A model generated the notes under the pieces. It was not told the DNA's origin. It was given only the letters and a program-made list of their open reading frames with translations, and did not search any database. A stretch of 64,000 nucleotides of DNA, from the NCBI GenBank assembly GCA_047605645.1, contig JASGFJ010000013.1, forward strand, positions 45,748 to 109,747, written 5' to 3'. The position numbers were made by a program, and so were the translations under genes. Shown here piece by piece: positions 46,311-54,268 of this stretch (position 1 is its first letter; the number at the start of each line of letters is the position of its first letter). The stretch is from UBA1309 sp047605645. GTDB lineage: Bacteria; Bacteroidota; Bacteroidia; Bacteroidales; Dysgonomonadaceae.

Positions 46311-46805
46311 TTATAAAGCTAAACAGATCGCTTCTCCTTTTATTAAACTTTTCTGCACATCAATAATACGTTGATTGCTACTACCCTTAAAGCGAAGGTC
46401 TTCCTGCTTTAATTTTGCGACAAAGGGACCATCCACCAACACATCAATATAAGGAAGAATCTGCTGAAGACGACTATTATTCATCACATTTTCAAAAAGA
46501 AATCCGGTATAACACCATATATTTTTAGCTGTTTGTTCTTTTATCAATTTCGCCAGCCGGGAGAATGCTTCCGGTTGAAATAGAGGATCCCCTCCCGAAA
46601 ATGTCACATCCGAAAAGATATTCTCTTCGACATGCCGAAGCACTTCCTCAGGTGCCATCATTTGCCCGTTTTCATAGTTCCAGGTCGCAGGATTGTGGCA
46701 ACCGGGACATTGATGTGCGCATCCCGCCGCATAGATTGTTGTGCGAAATCCGGGGCCATCTACGGTGGTATAATCAACAATTTGGCAAATCGACAATTTA
46801 TTCAT
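46311..46805 (-). CDS. nrdG: Anaerobic ribonucleotide reductase activating protein
   Basis: Radical SAM enzyme that installs the glycyl radical in NrdD. 164 residues from MNKLSICQIVDYTTVDGPGF; the frame extends upstream only inside nrdD. The iron-sulfur motif CAHQCPGC (CxxxCxxC) and the SAM-binding FSGGDPLFQPEAF are present. The ATG overlaps the end of nrdD by 8 bp. It belongs to the transcript led by a cobalamin riboswitch. Confidence 0.96.
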   Translation of the reverse strand: MNKLSICQIVDYTTVDGPGFRTTIYAAGCAHQCPGCHNPATWNYENGQMMAPEEVLRHVEENIFSDVTFSGGDPLFQPEAFSRLAKLIKEQTAKNIWCYTGFLFENVMNNSRLQQILPYIDVLVDGPFVAKLKQEDLRFKGSSNQRIIDVQKSLIKGEAICLAL

Positions 46806-49005
46806 GAATAACACGGTCGTTAAGTTCAGCAAGTTTGGCTGCATTCCATCGATCGGTAGTTCCAACCAGATAACCGGTAATGCGCTGCAATTTATCAATA
46901 TCATGGCTGCCACATTTAGGACATTCGGCAAGTGTTGCAGCGGCATTTTCAAAACCGCACTTCAGACAGCGGTTACGGTTGTGATTGACTGAAGAATAAC
47001 CGATATTAAACTTATCCATAAAATCTACAACTGCCGATATAGATTCCGGGTTGTGCGTGGCATCTCCATCGATTTCCACATAGAAAATATGTCCGCCTAA
47101 GGTCAACTCATGATAGGGCGCTTCCTTCCGTGCTTTTTCAAGCGGGCTACATTTATAATACACCGGTATATGGTTCGAATTTGTATAATATTCTCTATCC
47201 GTCACTCCCTGAATTACTCCAAATTCTTTTTTATCTCTTTGCGTGAATTTTCCGGAAAGACCTTCAGCCGGAGTAGCCAGTACACTATAATTGTGATGAT
47301 ATTTCTCTACAAATTCCTTTCCTTTCGTGTTCATAAACCGAACAATACTCAATCCCAGCTCCTGCGACTCGTCACTTTCGCCGTGATGCTTTCCGGTGAG
47401 TGCCACCAGAGCTTCTGCCAGACCGATAAACCCAATTCCCAATGTACCCTGGTTAATCACTTTCTCAATGGAATTCTCCCGTGCCAGTTTTTCGCAACCG
47501 TTCCAAAGCACCGACATGAGCAGCGGAAACTGCTTGGGTGCGGCCGTTTTCTGAAATTCAAAACGCTCATGCAGTTGACGCCCTGTGATTTCAAGCAATG
47601 TATCCAGTTTATCGAAGAATGCCTCTATCCGCTGTTCCCGAAGCTCCTGCCTGCATTCCAAAGCTATCCGGACTAGATTAATGGTAGAAAACGATAGATT
47701 CCCTCTTCCGATAGACGTTTTATCACCGAAATTATTCTCGAAAACACGCGTCCGGCATCCCATAGTGGCTACTTCATACTCAAACCGCCGGGGATCATCG
47801 GCATTCCACTCTTTGTGCTGATTGAAAGTAGCATCCAGATTCAAAAAATTCGGGAAGAAGCGACGTGCGCTCACCTTACATCCCAATTGAAACAAGTCGT
47901 AATTTCGATCCTCTTTCAGATAATTAACGCCTCGCTTTTTCTTCCAGATCTGAATAGGGAAAATAGCAGTGCCTCCCTGCCCGACTCCTTCATACGTACT
48001 GTTAAGAAGCTCGCGTATAACACATCGTCCTTCTGCAGAAGTATCTGTTCCATAATTGATAGAACTGAAAACCACCTGATTGCCTCCTCTGGAATGAATA
48101 GTGTTCATATTGTGGATAAAAGCCTCCATGGATTGATGCACACGGCTGACTGTGCGATTGACGGCATGCTGGATCACCCGTTGCTTTCCGGTCAATCCCT
48201 CCAGATTTTTGGATAGATAATCATCGAGTGGGCAATCATACAATTGCTGATACGATTCACCGTTAATTTCCTCCAGAATTTTGAGTTCTTCCACAAAGCT
48301 GGAGCGCACATACGGAGCCAGATAAAAATCAAAAGCAGGAATGGCCTGACCGCCATGCATCTCATTTTGCGCGGTTTCCAGGGAAATACACGCAAGCATA
48401 CTGGCTGTTTCAATACGCTTGGCGGGTCGCGACTCACCGTGTCCTGCAACAAACCCGTTGCCCAGTATTTTATCCAAAGGGTGCTGTACGCAGGTCAGGC
48501 TTTTTGTTGGGAAGTAATCTTTATCGTGAATATGCAGATAATTGTGACGGACAGCATCTTTGATTTCTCCTGATAGCAAATAATCATCCACAAAAGGCTT
48601 GGTGGTCTCGCTGGCGAATTTCATCATCATGCCTGCAGGAGTGTCGGCATTCATATTGGCATTTTCGCGTGTCACATCATTCGACTTCGTTTCGATTATT
48701 TCCAAAAACATATCCCGGGTTTTTGCTTTTCGGGCAATGCTCCTTTGATCGCGATAAGCAATATATTTTTTGGCAACTTCTTTGCGTGGGCTTTTCATCA
48801 ATTCCAGTTCCACCAAATCCTGAATCTGCTCCACAGACATTTGCCTTTCTCCTTTACAGGATATTGTATCTGTAATTTTTCTAATCAGGGAAGAATCTTC
48901 TCCTTTGTCGGTGTGCAGCATTGCTTTGCGGATAGCAGCCGTGATCTTTTCCTCATTGAAACCGACAACACGTCCATCTCTTTTAATAACAGTTTGAATC
49001 ATCAT
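46798..49005 (-). CDS. nrdD: Anaerobic (class III) ribonucleoside triphosphate reductase
   Basis: 735 residues. An N-terminal ATP-cone (MIQTVIKRDGRVVGFNEEKI) gives allosteric control. Catalytic core blocks include FDFYLAPYVRSS, GGNQVVFSSINYGTD and MGCRTRVFEN with the active-site Cys. Near the C-terminus are four zinc Cys (CLKCG, CPKCG) and the glycyl radical loop RITGYLVGTTDRW. It reduces ribonucleoside triphosphates without oxygen. A minus-strand cobalamin riboswitch lies about 145 bp upstream of the start codon, so expression should fall when adenosylcobalamin is abundant. Confidence 0.97.
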   Translation of the reverse strand: MMIQTVIKRDGRVVGFNEEKITAAIRKAMLHTDKGEDSSLIRKITDTISCKGERQMSVEQIQDLVELELMKSPRKEVAKKYIAYRDQRSIARKAKTRDMFLEIIETKSNDVTRENANMNADTPAGMMMKFASETTKPFVDDYLLSGEIKDAVRHNYLHIHDKDYFPTKSLTCVQHPLDKILGNGFVAGHGESRPAKRIETASMLACISLETAQNEMHGGQAIPAFDFYLAPYVRSSFVEELKILEEINGESYQQLYDCPLDDYLSKNLEGLTGKQRVIQHAVNRTVSRVHQSMEAFIHNMNTIHSRGGNQVVFSSINYGTDTSAEGRCVIRELLNSTYEGVGQGGTAIFPIQIWKKKRGVNYLKEDRNYDLFQLGCKVSARRFFPNFLNLDATFNQHKEWNADDPRRFEYEVATMGCRTRVFENNFGDKTSIGRGNLSFSTINLVRIALECRQELREQRIEAFFDKLDTLLEITGRQLHERFEFQKTAAPKQFPLLMSVLWNGCEKLARENSIEKVINQGTLGIGFIGLAEALVALTGKHHGESDESQELGLSIVRFMNTKGKEFVEKYHHNYSVLATPAEGLSGKFTQRDKKEFGVIQGVTDREYYTNSNHIPVYYKCSPLEKARKEAPYHELTLGGHIFYVEIDGDATHNPESISAVVDFMDKFNIGYSSVNHNRNRCLKCGFENAAATLAECPKCGSHDIDKLQRITGYLVGTTDRWNAAKLAELNDRVIHE

Positions 49006-49149
49006 TTTGGTCTTTTATATTTTTTCCGGATTTCTCTCCAAAATATAACCGACGGAAGAAGGCATCAGACTACACGATTGTCTTATAGGGAACGCTAAGG
49101 AAGTCGTATATTCTATCGCTTTTCTCCCGAAAGCTACGAACGACATCAC

Positions 49150-49396
49150 GGCAGGTCTTCTGACTTGCTCCTCTGTATTGAACGCCTTCCCAAAACAATT
49201 GACACAGATAAATCGATTTTTCTGTGATATCTAATGTCAATAAATCAGTGGCAAACCAATGTTTAATACTTCTCTAAATTGCACATTTCATTTCTTATTT
49301 ATCAATTTAGACAGAGCTTACAGCTACGGGGATAGTCCGGGACTTTCACCCGGTTCCCTTTTAATCCGATAAAAAAACCGGAACCGTTTTGCGGTG
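49150..49396 (-). promoter_or_regulatory. Cobalamin riboswitch upstream of nrdDG
   Basis: Read on the minus strand, in order: AAAAGGGAACCGGGTGAAAG, paired CCGG...CCGG, CCCCGTAGCTGTAA, GCCACTG, GGGAAGGCG, and the B12 box AAGTCAGAAGACCTGCC. All conserved blocks of the cobalamin riboswitch core are present in the right order. The peripheral arm between TGTAA and GCCACTG is AT-rich and longer than in the plus-strand copy. A downstream GCTTT/AAAGC hairpin is the only expression-platform candidate seen. Confidence 0.95.
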
Positions 49397-49397
49397 A

Positions 49398-49405
49398 CAA
49401 ATGTA
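49398..49405 (-). promoter_or_regulatory. -7 promoter box of the nrdDG transcript
   Basis: Minus-strand TACATTTG matches TAnnTTTG and lies just upstream of the riboswitch 5' end. No clear -33 box was found. Confidence 0.5.
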
Positions 49406-49590
49406 GAGAATAGTTAGAGTTATTTTCTAAAAACAAGGACTTTTTTCTTTCAATATCGATAAATAATTTCAAAAATAAAAACACATAGACATCATTTATC
49501 AACAGCACAACATATCACAAATAGAAAATTTCTATCCAAAAAACAAGAAGAAAGTTTTTCAAAAATAAAACTTATTCAAGAAATAATATC

Positions 49591-49598
49591 CATATTTG
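49591..49598 (+). promoter_or_regulatory. -7 promoter box of the nrdHIEF transcript
   Basis: CATATTTG, one base off TAnnTTTG, ending 7 bp before the first pairing arm of the riboswitch; transcription would start at the riboswitch boundary. Confidence 0.4.
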
Positions 49599-49605
49599 TA
49601 ATCTC

Positions 49606-49784
49606 AAATAGGTGTTATTTGATCTGTATTCCACAGCAAATAATGAAAAGGGAATCAGGTGAAACTCCTGAGCAGACCCGCTGCTGTAATCTCATTTTAT
49701 GATATTTACAATACCAAACGCCACTTTTGATTCTAAAAAAGGGAAGGCTGTAGATATTGAGAAAGCCAGAAGACCTGCCTATTT
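49606..49784 (+). promoter_or_regulatory. Cobalamin riboswitch upstream of nrdHIEF
   Basis: P1 is AAATAGG (49606-49612) / CCTATTT (49778-49784). Conserved blocks in order: AAAAGGGAATCAGGTGAAAC, CCGCTGCTGTAATC, CGCCACTTTTG, GGGAAGGCTG and the B12 box AAGCCAGAAGACCTGCC. It is compact and complete. A strong hairpin follows at 49791-49826. Confidence 0.95.
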
Positions 49785-49790
49785 AAAATA

Positions 49791-49826
49791 GAAAACTTTT
49801 TATCTCGGGTAATAGAGAAAGTTTTC
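49791..49826 (+). promoter_or_regulatory. Hairpin after the nrdHIEF riboswitch (possible expression platform)
   Basis: GAAAACTTT (49791-49799) pairs with AAAGTTTTC (49818-49826), extended by CTC/GAG across a small bulge. No T-run follows, so it is not a typical terminator; it could compete with riboswitch pairing or act in translation control. Confidence 0.5.
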
Positions 49827-49910
49827 CAAAAGTTACAAGCCATTGTGTATATAAATTTCAAAATCGGGAACAATATAATTTCCGTTCATTACACTTTTAT
49901 GCCATCATCT

Positions 49911-50156
49911 ATGAAACGAATTATCAAATTTGAGAAAGAAGACTGCCGCCCTTGTGTTTTGGTCAATGAGTTTCTCTCGGGTAAAAAAATCTCCTACGAG
50001 ATTGTAAATCCTTTCGACGAGCCGGAAACCGCCATAAAATACAAAATCAGGTCGGTACCAACCACTTTACTGCTGGAGAATGAAGAAGTCATCATGCGGG
50101 TCAATGGGTATCAGCCCGAAGAATTAAGAGATATGATTGAAGTATATACGCTATGA
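49911..50156 (+). CDS. nrdH: NrdH-like thioredoxin/glutaredoxin
   Basis: 81 residues from MKRIIKFEKEDCRPC; an ATG at 49899 and a GTG at 49845 are in-frame alternatives. Redox motif CRPC and the cis-proline loop VPTTLLL are present, as in thioredoxin-fold electron donors. Its place before nrdI, nrdE and nrdF suggests it reduces the class Ib reductase. Sequence is not a standard NrdH (CVQC/CMQC), so the name rests on context. The stop overlaps the nrdI ATG (ATGA). Confidence 0.75.
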   Translation: MKRIIKFEKEDCRPCVLVNEFLSGKKISYEIVNPFDEPETAIKYKIRSVPTTLLLENEEVIMRVNGYQPEELRDMIEVYTL

Positions 50157-50521
50157 TCATTTATTTTGACAGCAAAACCGGCAATGTAGATAAATTTATT
50201 CAGAAAATAAAAATGCGCACCGGATGGAATTGCTGCAAAATAGAAATGAATAAAACATATTCTGAAACCGGACATTTAGTGACTTTCACGACAAAGATGG
50301 GAGCTGTCCCGGACTCTACGTACAATTTTATGCTCACAAACCACAAGCTTATCCTATCGGTAACATCGAGCGGAAATACGAATTGGGGAAAGAATTTCGG
50401 ACTGGCAGCCGACAAACTGGCGAGCGAGTTTTCAAAGCCCATCCTGATGAAATTCGAACTTTCCGGACTGGAGAGCGATGTAAATACCTTTATCAATAAA
50501 ATATTTCAATATGCAGATTAA
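50153..50521 (+). CDS. nrdI: Flavodoxin-like NrdI protein
   Basis: 122 residues. FMN-binding features are IYFDSKTGNVDKFIQK at the N-terminus and SVTSSGNTNWGKNFGLAAD in the middle, both NrdI signatures, with PILMKFELSG near the end. NrdI supplies the oxidant that assembles the dimanganese-tyrosyl radical cofactor of NrdF. It overlaps the nrdH-like gene by 4 bp and nrdE by 11 bp, implying coupled translation. Confidence 0.92.
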   Translation: MIIYFDSKTGNVDKFIQKIKMRTGWNCCKIEMNKTYSETGHLVTFTTKMGAVPDSTYNFMLTNHKLILSVTSSGNTNWGKNFGLAADKLASEFSKPILMKFELSGLESDVNTFINKIFQYAD

Positions 50522-52601
50522 AAAATGGATTCTCCTCAACAACGAGGTCATGGTCAAGAAAGACGAAGACTACCAGATCGAAAAGGACAAAGAAGCTGTG
50601 CGTTCATATTTTCTGGATTATGTGAATAAAAACACCGTTTTCTTCTATACCCTCAAGGAGAAAATCGATTATTTGATTGAGAATAATTATTACGAAGATA
50701 TATATGCATTCTATTCGTTTGAAGATATTATGCGCGTATATGCGCTGATTTACGAACGGAAATTCCGTTTTCCATCCTTTATGAGCGCCTTCAAATTTTT
50801 TCAGAATTATGCCCTACGTGACGACAGCGGAGAAAAATTTCTGGAACGATATGAAGATCGTATTGCCTGCCTCTCCCTCTACCTGGCACAAGGAGATGTG
50901 GAAAAGGCGATTCGCTTTGCCGAGATGCTCGTTAATCAGGAATATCAACCGGCAACACCTACTTTTCTAAATGGAGGAAAGCGTCGTTCCGGGGAATTGG
51001 TTTCGTGCTTTCTGGACGAAATCGGCGACAGCCTCAACGGTATCGGATATGCTATCAATTCATCAATGAAACTTTCCTCTATCGGCGGAGGTGTTTCACT
51101 CAATCTATCGAAACTGAGAGCTCGTTCGGAAGCTATTAAAGGAGTAGAAGGACGTGCCAGCGGTGTCATGCCGATTATGAAACTGCTGGAAGATGTGTTT
51201 TCATACGCCAATCAGCTCGGACAGCGACCAGGTGCAGGAGCTGTCTACCTCAATGTATTCCACGCCGACATCGAAGAATTTCTCGACTGCAAAAAGATCA
51301 ATGTAGACGAAAAAGTACGCATCAAATCACTTTCAATTGGGGTGATTGTGCCTGACAAATTTATGGAATTAGCAGAAAAAGACGAACCCTTTTATGTTTT
51401 CTATCCACATTCTGTTTTCCGTCAATACGGCATGTATCTGGATGATATGGACATGAACACAATGTATCAACAGCTGGTAGATAATCCGAATATCAGAAAA
51501 AAGCGATTGAATGCCCGCGTGCTGTTGGTAAAGATTGCACAAACGCAGAAAGAGAGCGGTTATCCGTATTTATTCTTTAAAGACAATGCCAACAAACGCC
51601 ATGCCCTGAAAGATATCGGAAGCATAAAATTCAGTAACCTTTGTACCGAAATCATGCAGCTATCGGAAGTATCGGAAATTAACGATTATTTCATCCCTGA
51701 TAATATCCGCAGAGGAATATCCTGCAATCTGGGTTCGCTAAACATCGCTGCCGTGATGGAAAACAAACGTATTCGGGAAGCTGTTTCATTGGCTGTAGAT
51801 TCACTGACTCTTGTCACCGACATATCCAACATCGATGTTGTTCCATCGGTACAGAAAGCCAACAAAGAATTGCATAGCATCGGACTCGGGGCTATGAATC
51901 TGCACGGATATTTTGCTAAAAATTTCATCCTCTACGAAAGCAAGGAAGCACTTGATTTCTGCAATGTCTTCTTTATGATGATGAATTTTTATTCACTACA
52001 ACGCTCTATGGAAATTGCCAAAGAACGGGAAGAAACTTTTCTGGATTTCGACCAATCGGAATATGCCAAAGGAACCTACTTCGACTATTACACAGAAAAT
52101 GAATTTCTTCCTCAGACAGAAAAAGTCAAAAAACTGTTTGCAGGAATATCTATTCCGGGAATCGAAGAATGGAAAGAATTGAAGCAACAGGTGAGCAAAT
52201 ACGGTATTTACCATGCTTACCGGCTAGCCATTGCACCGAATCAATCGACCTCATATATCATGAACTCAACAGCTTCCGTAATGCCGATTGTGGATACCAT
52301 AGAGGTAAGGGAATATGGCGACAGCACCACATTCTACCCGATGCCGTATCTAACAAATGAGAATTTCTTTTTCTATAAATCGGCTTATGAAATGGATCAG
52401 AAGAAAGTATTAAAACTAATTTCCGTCATTCAACGACATATCGACCAAGGAGTTTCGACAATTCTTCACACCCGGAGCAATGACACCACGCGCGATCTGG
52501 CGAGATATTACATTTACGCACACAAACTGGGTTTGAAATCGCTCTATTATACCCGCACCCGAAAGGCAACCATCGACGAATGTGTGGCTTGCTCCGTTTA
52601 A
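50511..52601 (+). CDS. nrdE: Class Ib ribonucleoside-diphosphate reductase, alpha subunit
   Basis: 696 residues, matching NrdE length and lacking an N-terminal ATP-cone. Catalytic residues are in PATPTFLNGGKRRSGELVSC (substrate-reducing Cys), FSNLCTEIM (Asn, radical Cys, Glu) and the C-terminal redox pair ECVACSV. Radical-transfer tyrosines are in the ATRKATI-preceding SLYYTRTR segment. The ATG lies inside the end of nrdI. It works with NrdF, NrdI and the NrdH-like donor to make dNDPs in air. Confidence 0.96.
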   Translation: MQIKKWILLNNEVMVKKDEDYQIEKDKEAVRSYFLDYVNKNTVFFYTLKEKIDYLIENNYYEDIYAFYSFEDIMRVYALIYERKFRFPSFMSAFKFFQNYALRDDSGEKFLERYEDRIACLSLYLAQGDVEKAIRFAEMLVNQEYQPATPTFLNGGKRRSGELVSCFLDEIGDSLNGIGYAINSSMKLSSIGGGVSLNLSKLRARSEAIKGVEGRASGVMPIMKLLEDVFSYANQLGQRPGAGAVYLNVFHADIEEFLDCKKINVDEKVRIKSLSIGVIVPDKFMELAEKDEPFYVFYPHSVFRQYGMYLDDMDMNTMYQQLVDNPNIRKKRLNARVLLVKIAQTQKESGYPYLFFKDNANKRHALKDIGSIKFSNLCTEIMQLSEVSEINDYFIPDNIRRGISCNLGSLNIAAVMENKRIREAVSLAVDSLTLVTDISNIDVVPSVQKANKELHSIGLGAMNLHGYFAKNFILYESKEALDFCNVFFMMMNFYSLQRSMEIAKEREETFLDFDQSEYAKGTYFDYYTENEFLPQTEKVKKLFAGISIPGIEEWKELKQQVSKYGIYHAYRLAIAPNQSTSYIMNSTASVMPIVDTIEVREYGDSTTFYPMPYLTNENFFFYKSAYEMDQKKVLKLISVIQRHIDQGVSTILHTRSNDTTRDLARYYIYAHKLGLKSLYYTRTRKATIDECVACSV

Positions 52602-52618
52602 TCTCTAAAAAACGAATT

Positions 52619-53620
52619 ATGACTAAGAAAATATTTAAAGCCGTCAATTGGAATACCCCGGATAACGATTATGTGGAAATGTTTTGGGAACAAAACCTGA
52701 AACAGTTTTGGATAGACACCGAATATATCCCTTCGAAAGATATCGATTCCTGGAAATCGCTTTCTACCGAAATGCAGGAAGCCTATAAAAAAGCTCTGGG
52801 AGGACTCACTTTGCTCGATACCCTGCAAAGCCATACCGGAATGCCAAAAGTGATTGACCATATTGAGGGGCTTCAAAACAAATCGGTACTTTCTTATATG
52901 TGTATGATGGAGGCTATTCACGCAAAGTCGTATTCAACAATTTTCACAACAGTGGCTACTTCTACCGAAATTGATGCCATTTTCGAGTGGGCACAAAGCA
53001 ACGAACAACTACAATTGAAAGCATCGACCATCGATGCAAACTACAGAAAAATTGATAATGAGAATCCCTCGAACGAGGATATTTACATGGCACTGGCTTC
53101 TTCCGTGATGCTGGAAACCTTCCTTTTCTACAGCGGTTTTTTCCTACCCTTGTGGCTGGCAGGCCAGGGACAAATGGTGGCAAGCTGCGACATTATCAAG
53201 AAAATTATCGCTGATGAATCCATCCATGGCGTTTTTGTTGGCCTACTCGCACAGGAAATATTCAATAAGATGCAAGAACCAGACAAAAAACGCATTCAGG
53301 AAAATTTGTTCAAATTGATGGACAAATTATATGAAAACGAAATGAAATATACCGACCATATATACGGAGATGTGGGTCTTACCGGAGAAGTGAAAGAATA
53401 TATCCGTTACAACGGAAACAAAGCACTAATGAATTTGGGCTTTGAAGCCAGATACGAAGTAGGCCCTGTCAATCCCATCGTGCTGAATGGCCTGAATGTA
53501 GAAACGACTCAGCATGATTTTTTCTCCAAAAAGTCGACCAATTATGAAAAAACACTCGAAGTAGTCTACCTGCATGACGGCGATTTTGACATGGAAAAAA
53601 AATTAGAAATTGGAATTTAA
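52619..53620 (+). CDS. nrdF: Class Ib ribonucleoside-diphosphate reductase, beta subunit
   Basis: 333 residues from MTKKIFKAVNWN; the frame extends 39 bp upstream into the end of nrdE. The dimetal ligands and radical Tyr are all visible: Asp67 (LTLLDTLQ), Glu98, His101 and Tyr105 (EAIHAKSY), Glu166 (VMLETFLF), Glu200 and His203 (ADESIHGVF). The first four share numbering with Salmonella NrdF. With NrdI next door, a Mn2-Tyr radical is likely. It is the last gene of the operon, followed by a terminator. Confidence 0.97.
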   Translation: MTKKIFKAVNWNTPDNDYVEMFWEQNLKQFWIDTEYIPSKDIDSWKSLSTEMQEAYKKALGGLTLLDTLQSHTGMPKVIDHIEGLQNKSVLSYMCMMEAIHAKSYSTIFTTVATSTEIDAIFEWAQSNEQLQLKASTIDANYRKIDNENPSNEDIYMALASSVMLETFLFYSGFFLPLWLAGQGQMVASCDIIKKIIADESIHGVFVGLLAQEIFNKMQEPDKKRIQENLFKLMDKLYENEMKYTDHIYGDVGLTGEVKEYIRYNGNKALMNLGFEARYEVGPVNPIVLNGLNVETTQHDFFSKKSTNYEKTLEVVYLHDGDFDMEKKLEIGI

Positions 53621-53642
53621 CCGAAAAAACAAAGGAAGTAAG

Positions 53643-53693
53643 AGGACAGCAGGGAAATACAAAGCCATCCGGCTGTCCTTTATTTCTTAGTAA
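53643..53693 (+). terminator. Terminator of the nrdHIEF operon
   Basis: Perfect 8-bp inverted repeat AGGACAGC (53643-53650) / GCTGTCCT (53682-53689), then TTTATTTC. Confidence 0.75.
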
Positions 53694-53852
53694 ATATGCT
53701 TCCGAAAAATCCAGCTCACCCATTTTTACAGCCACATTTATTCGACAAGCTCCACAAAACAACAAATAATCAACACCTCAATACGAGATAGAAAAGCAAT
53801 TATTTTTCTAAAAAAACTTACCTTAAAAAGATATGCAAAATAAAATAATACC

Positions 53853-53860
53853 TACCTTTG
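53853..53860 (+). promoter_or_regulatory. -7 promoter box of tRNA-Glu
   Basis: TACCTTTG matches TAnnTTTG, 11 bp before the tRNA 5' end. Confidence 0.6.
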
Positions 53861-53871
53861 AACATCACTTC

Positions 53872-53944
53872 GGCGGTATCGTCTAGTGGCCTAGGACGCG
53901 GCATTCTCAGTGCTGAAACTCGGGTTCGATTCCCGGTTCCGCTA
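53872..53944 (+). tRNA. tRNA-Glu (anticodon CTC)
   Basis: 73-nt cloverleaf. D arm GTCT...AGGAC as in other tRNA-Glu, anticodon stem CGGCA/TGCTG with loop TTCTCAG and anticodon CTC (reads GAG), T arm TCGGG-TTCGATT-CCCGG. The acceptor stem GGCGGTA/TTCCGCT has G1-U72 and a T6-T67 mismatch. CCA is not encoded. Confidence 0.92.
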
Positions 53945-54268
53945 CAATTTCCTTTTCGGGCTAAATAATTAAATTTCTACTTTTCAAGCTATCGTTCCTG
54001 AAATCTCTTCAGCCCTATTCTGTCTTGCTGTTTTTATAGAATAACACACCTTGCTGCTCTATCCTCTTTTCAGTTGCATCAACAAAATCACAAATAGCTT
54101 CATTTCTAAAAATATTTATTCTGACGTAAAAACATTTTACAAACTGTAAAAAAAGCTTACACTCATCTCAAATAGCCGCACATATATTCCACTAATAATA
54201 AACATATTACATTTATGGCATCATTCTAGAAACAAAATACTTGTATGATAAAAAATTTGACTGTAAGT
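53945..54268. other. 324-bp spacer between tRNA-Glu and the efflux operon
   Basis: AT-rich. A TACATTTA box (54208-54215, one base off TAnnTTTG) is the best promoter candidate for the tolC-like gene. Nothing else recognised. Confidence 0.4.

Noticed and set aside
46806..46952. N-terminal extension of the nrdG frame
   Set aside because: Inside nrdD; NrdG proteins begin at MNKLSICQI-type starts.
47110..48573. Several plus-strand open frames of 78-188 codons
   Set aside because: All antisense to nrdD.
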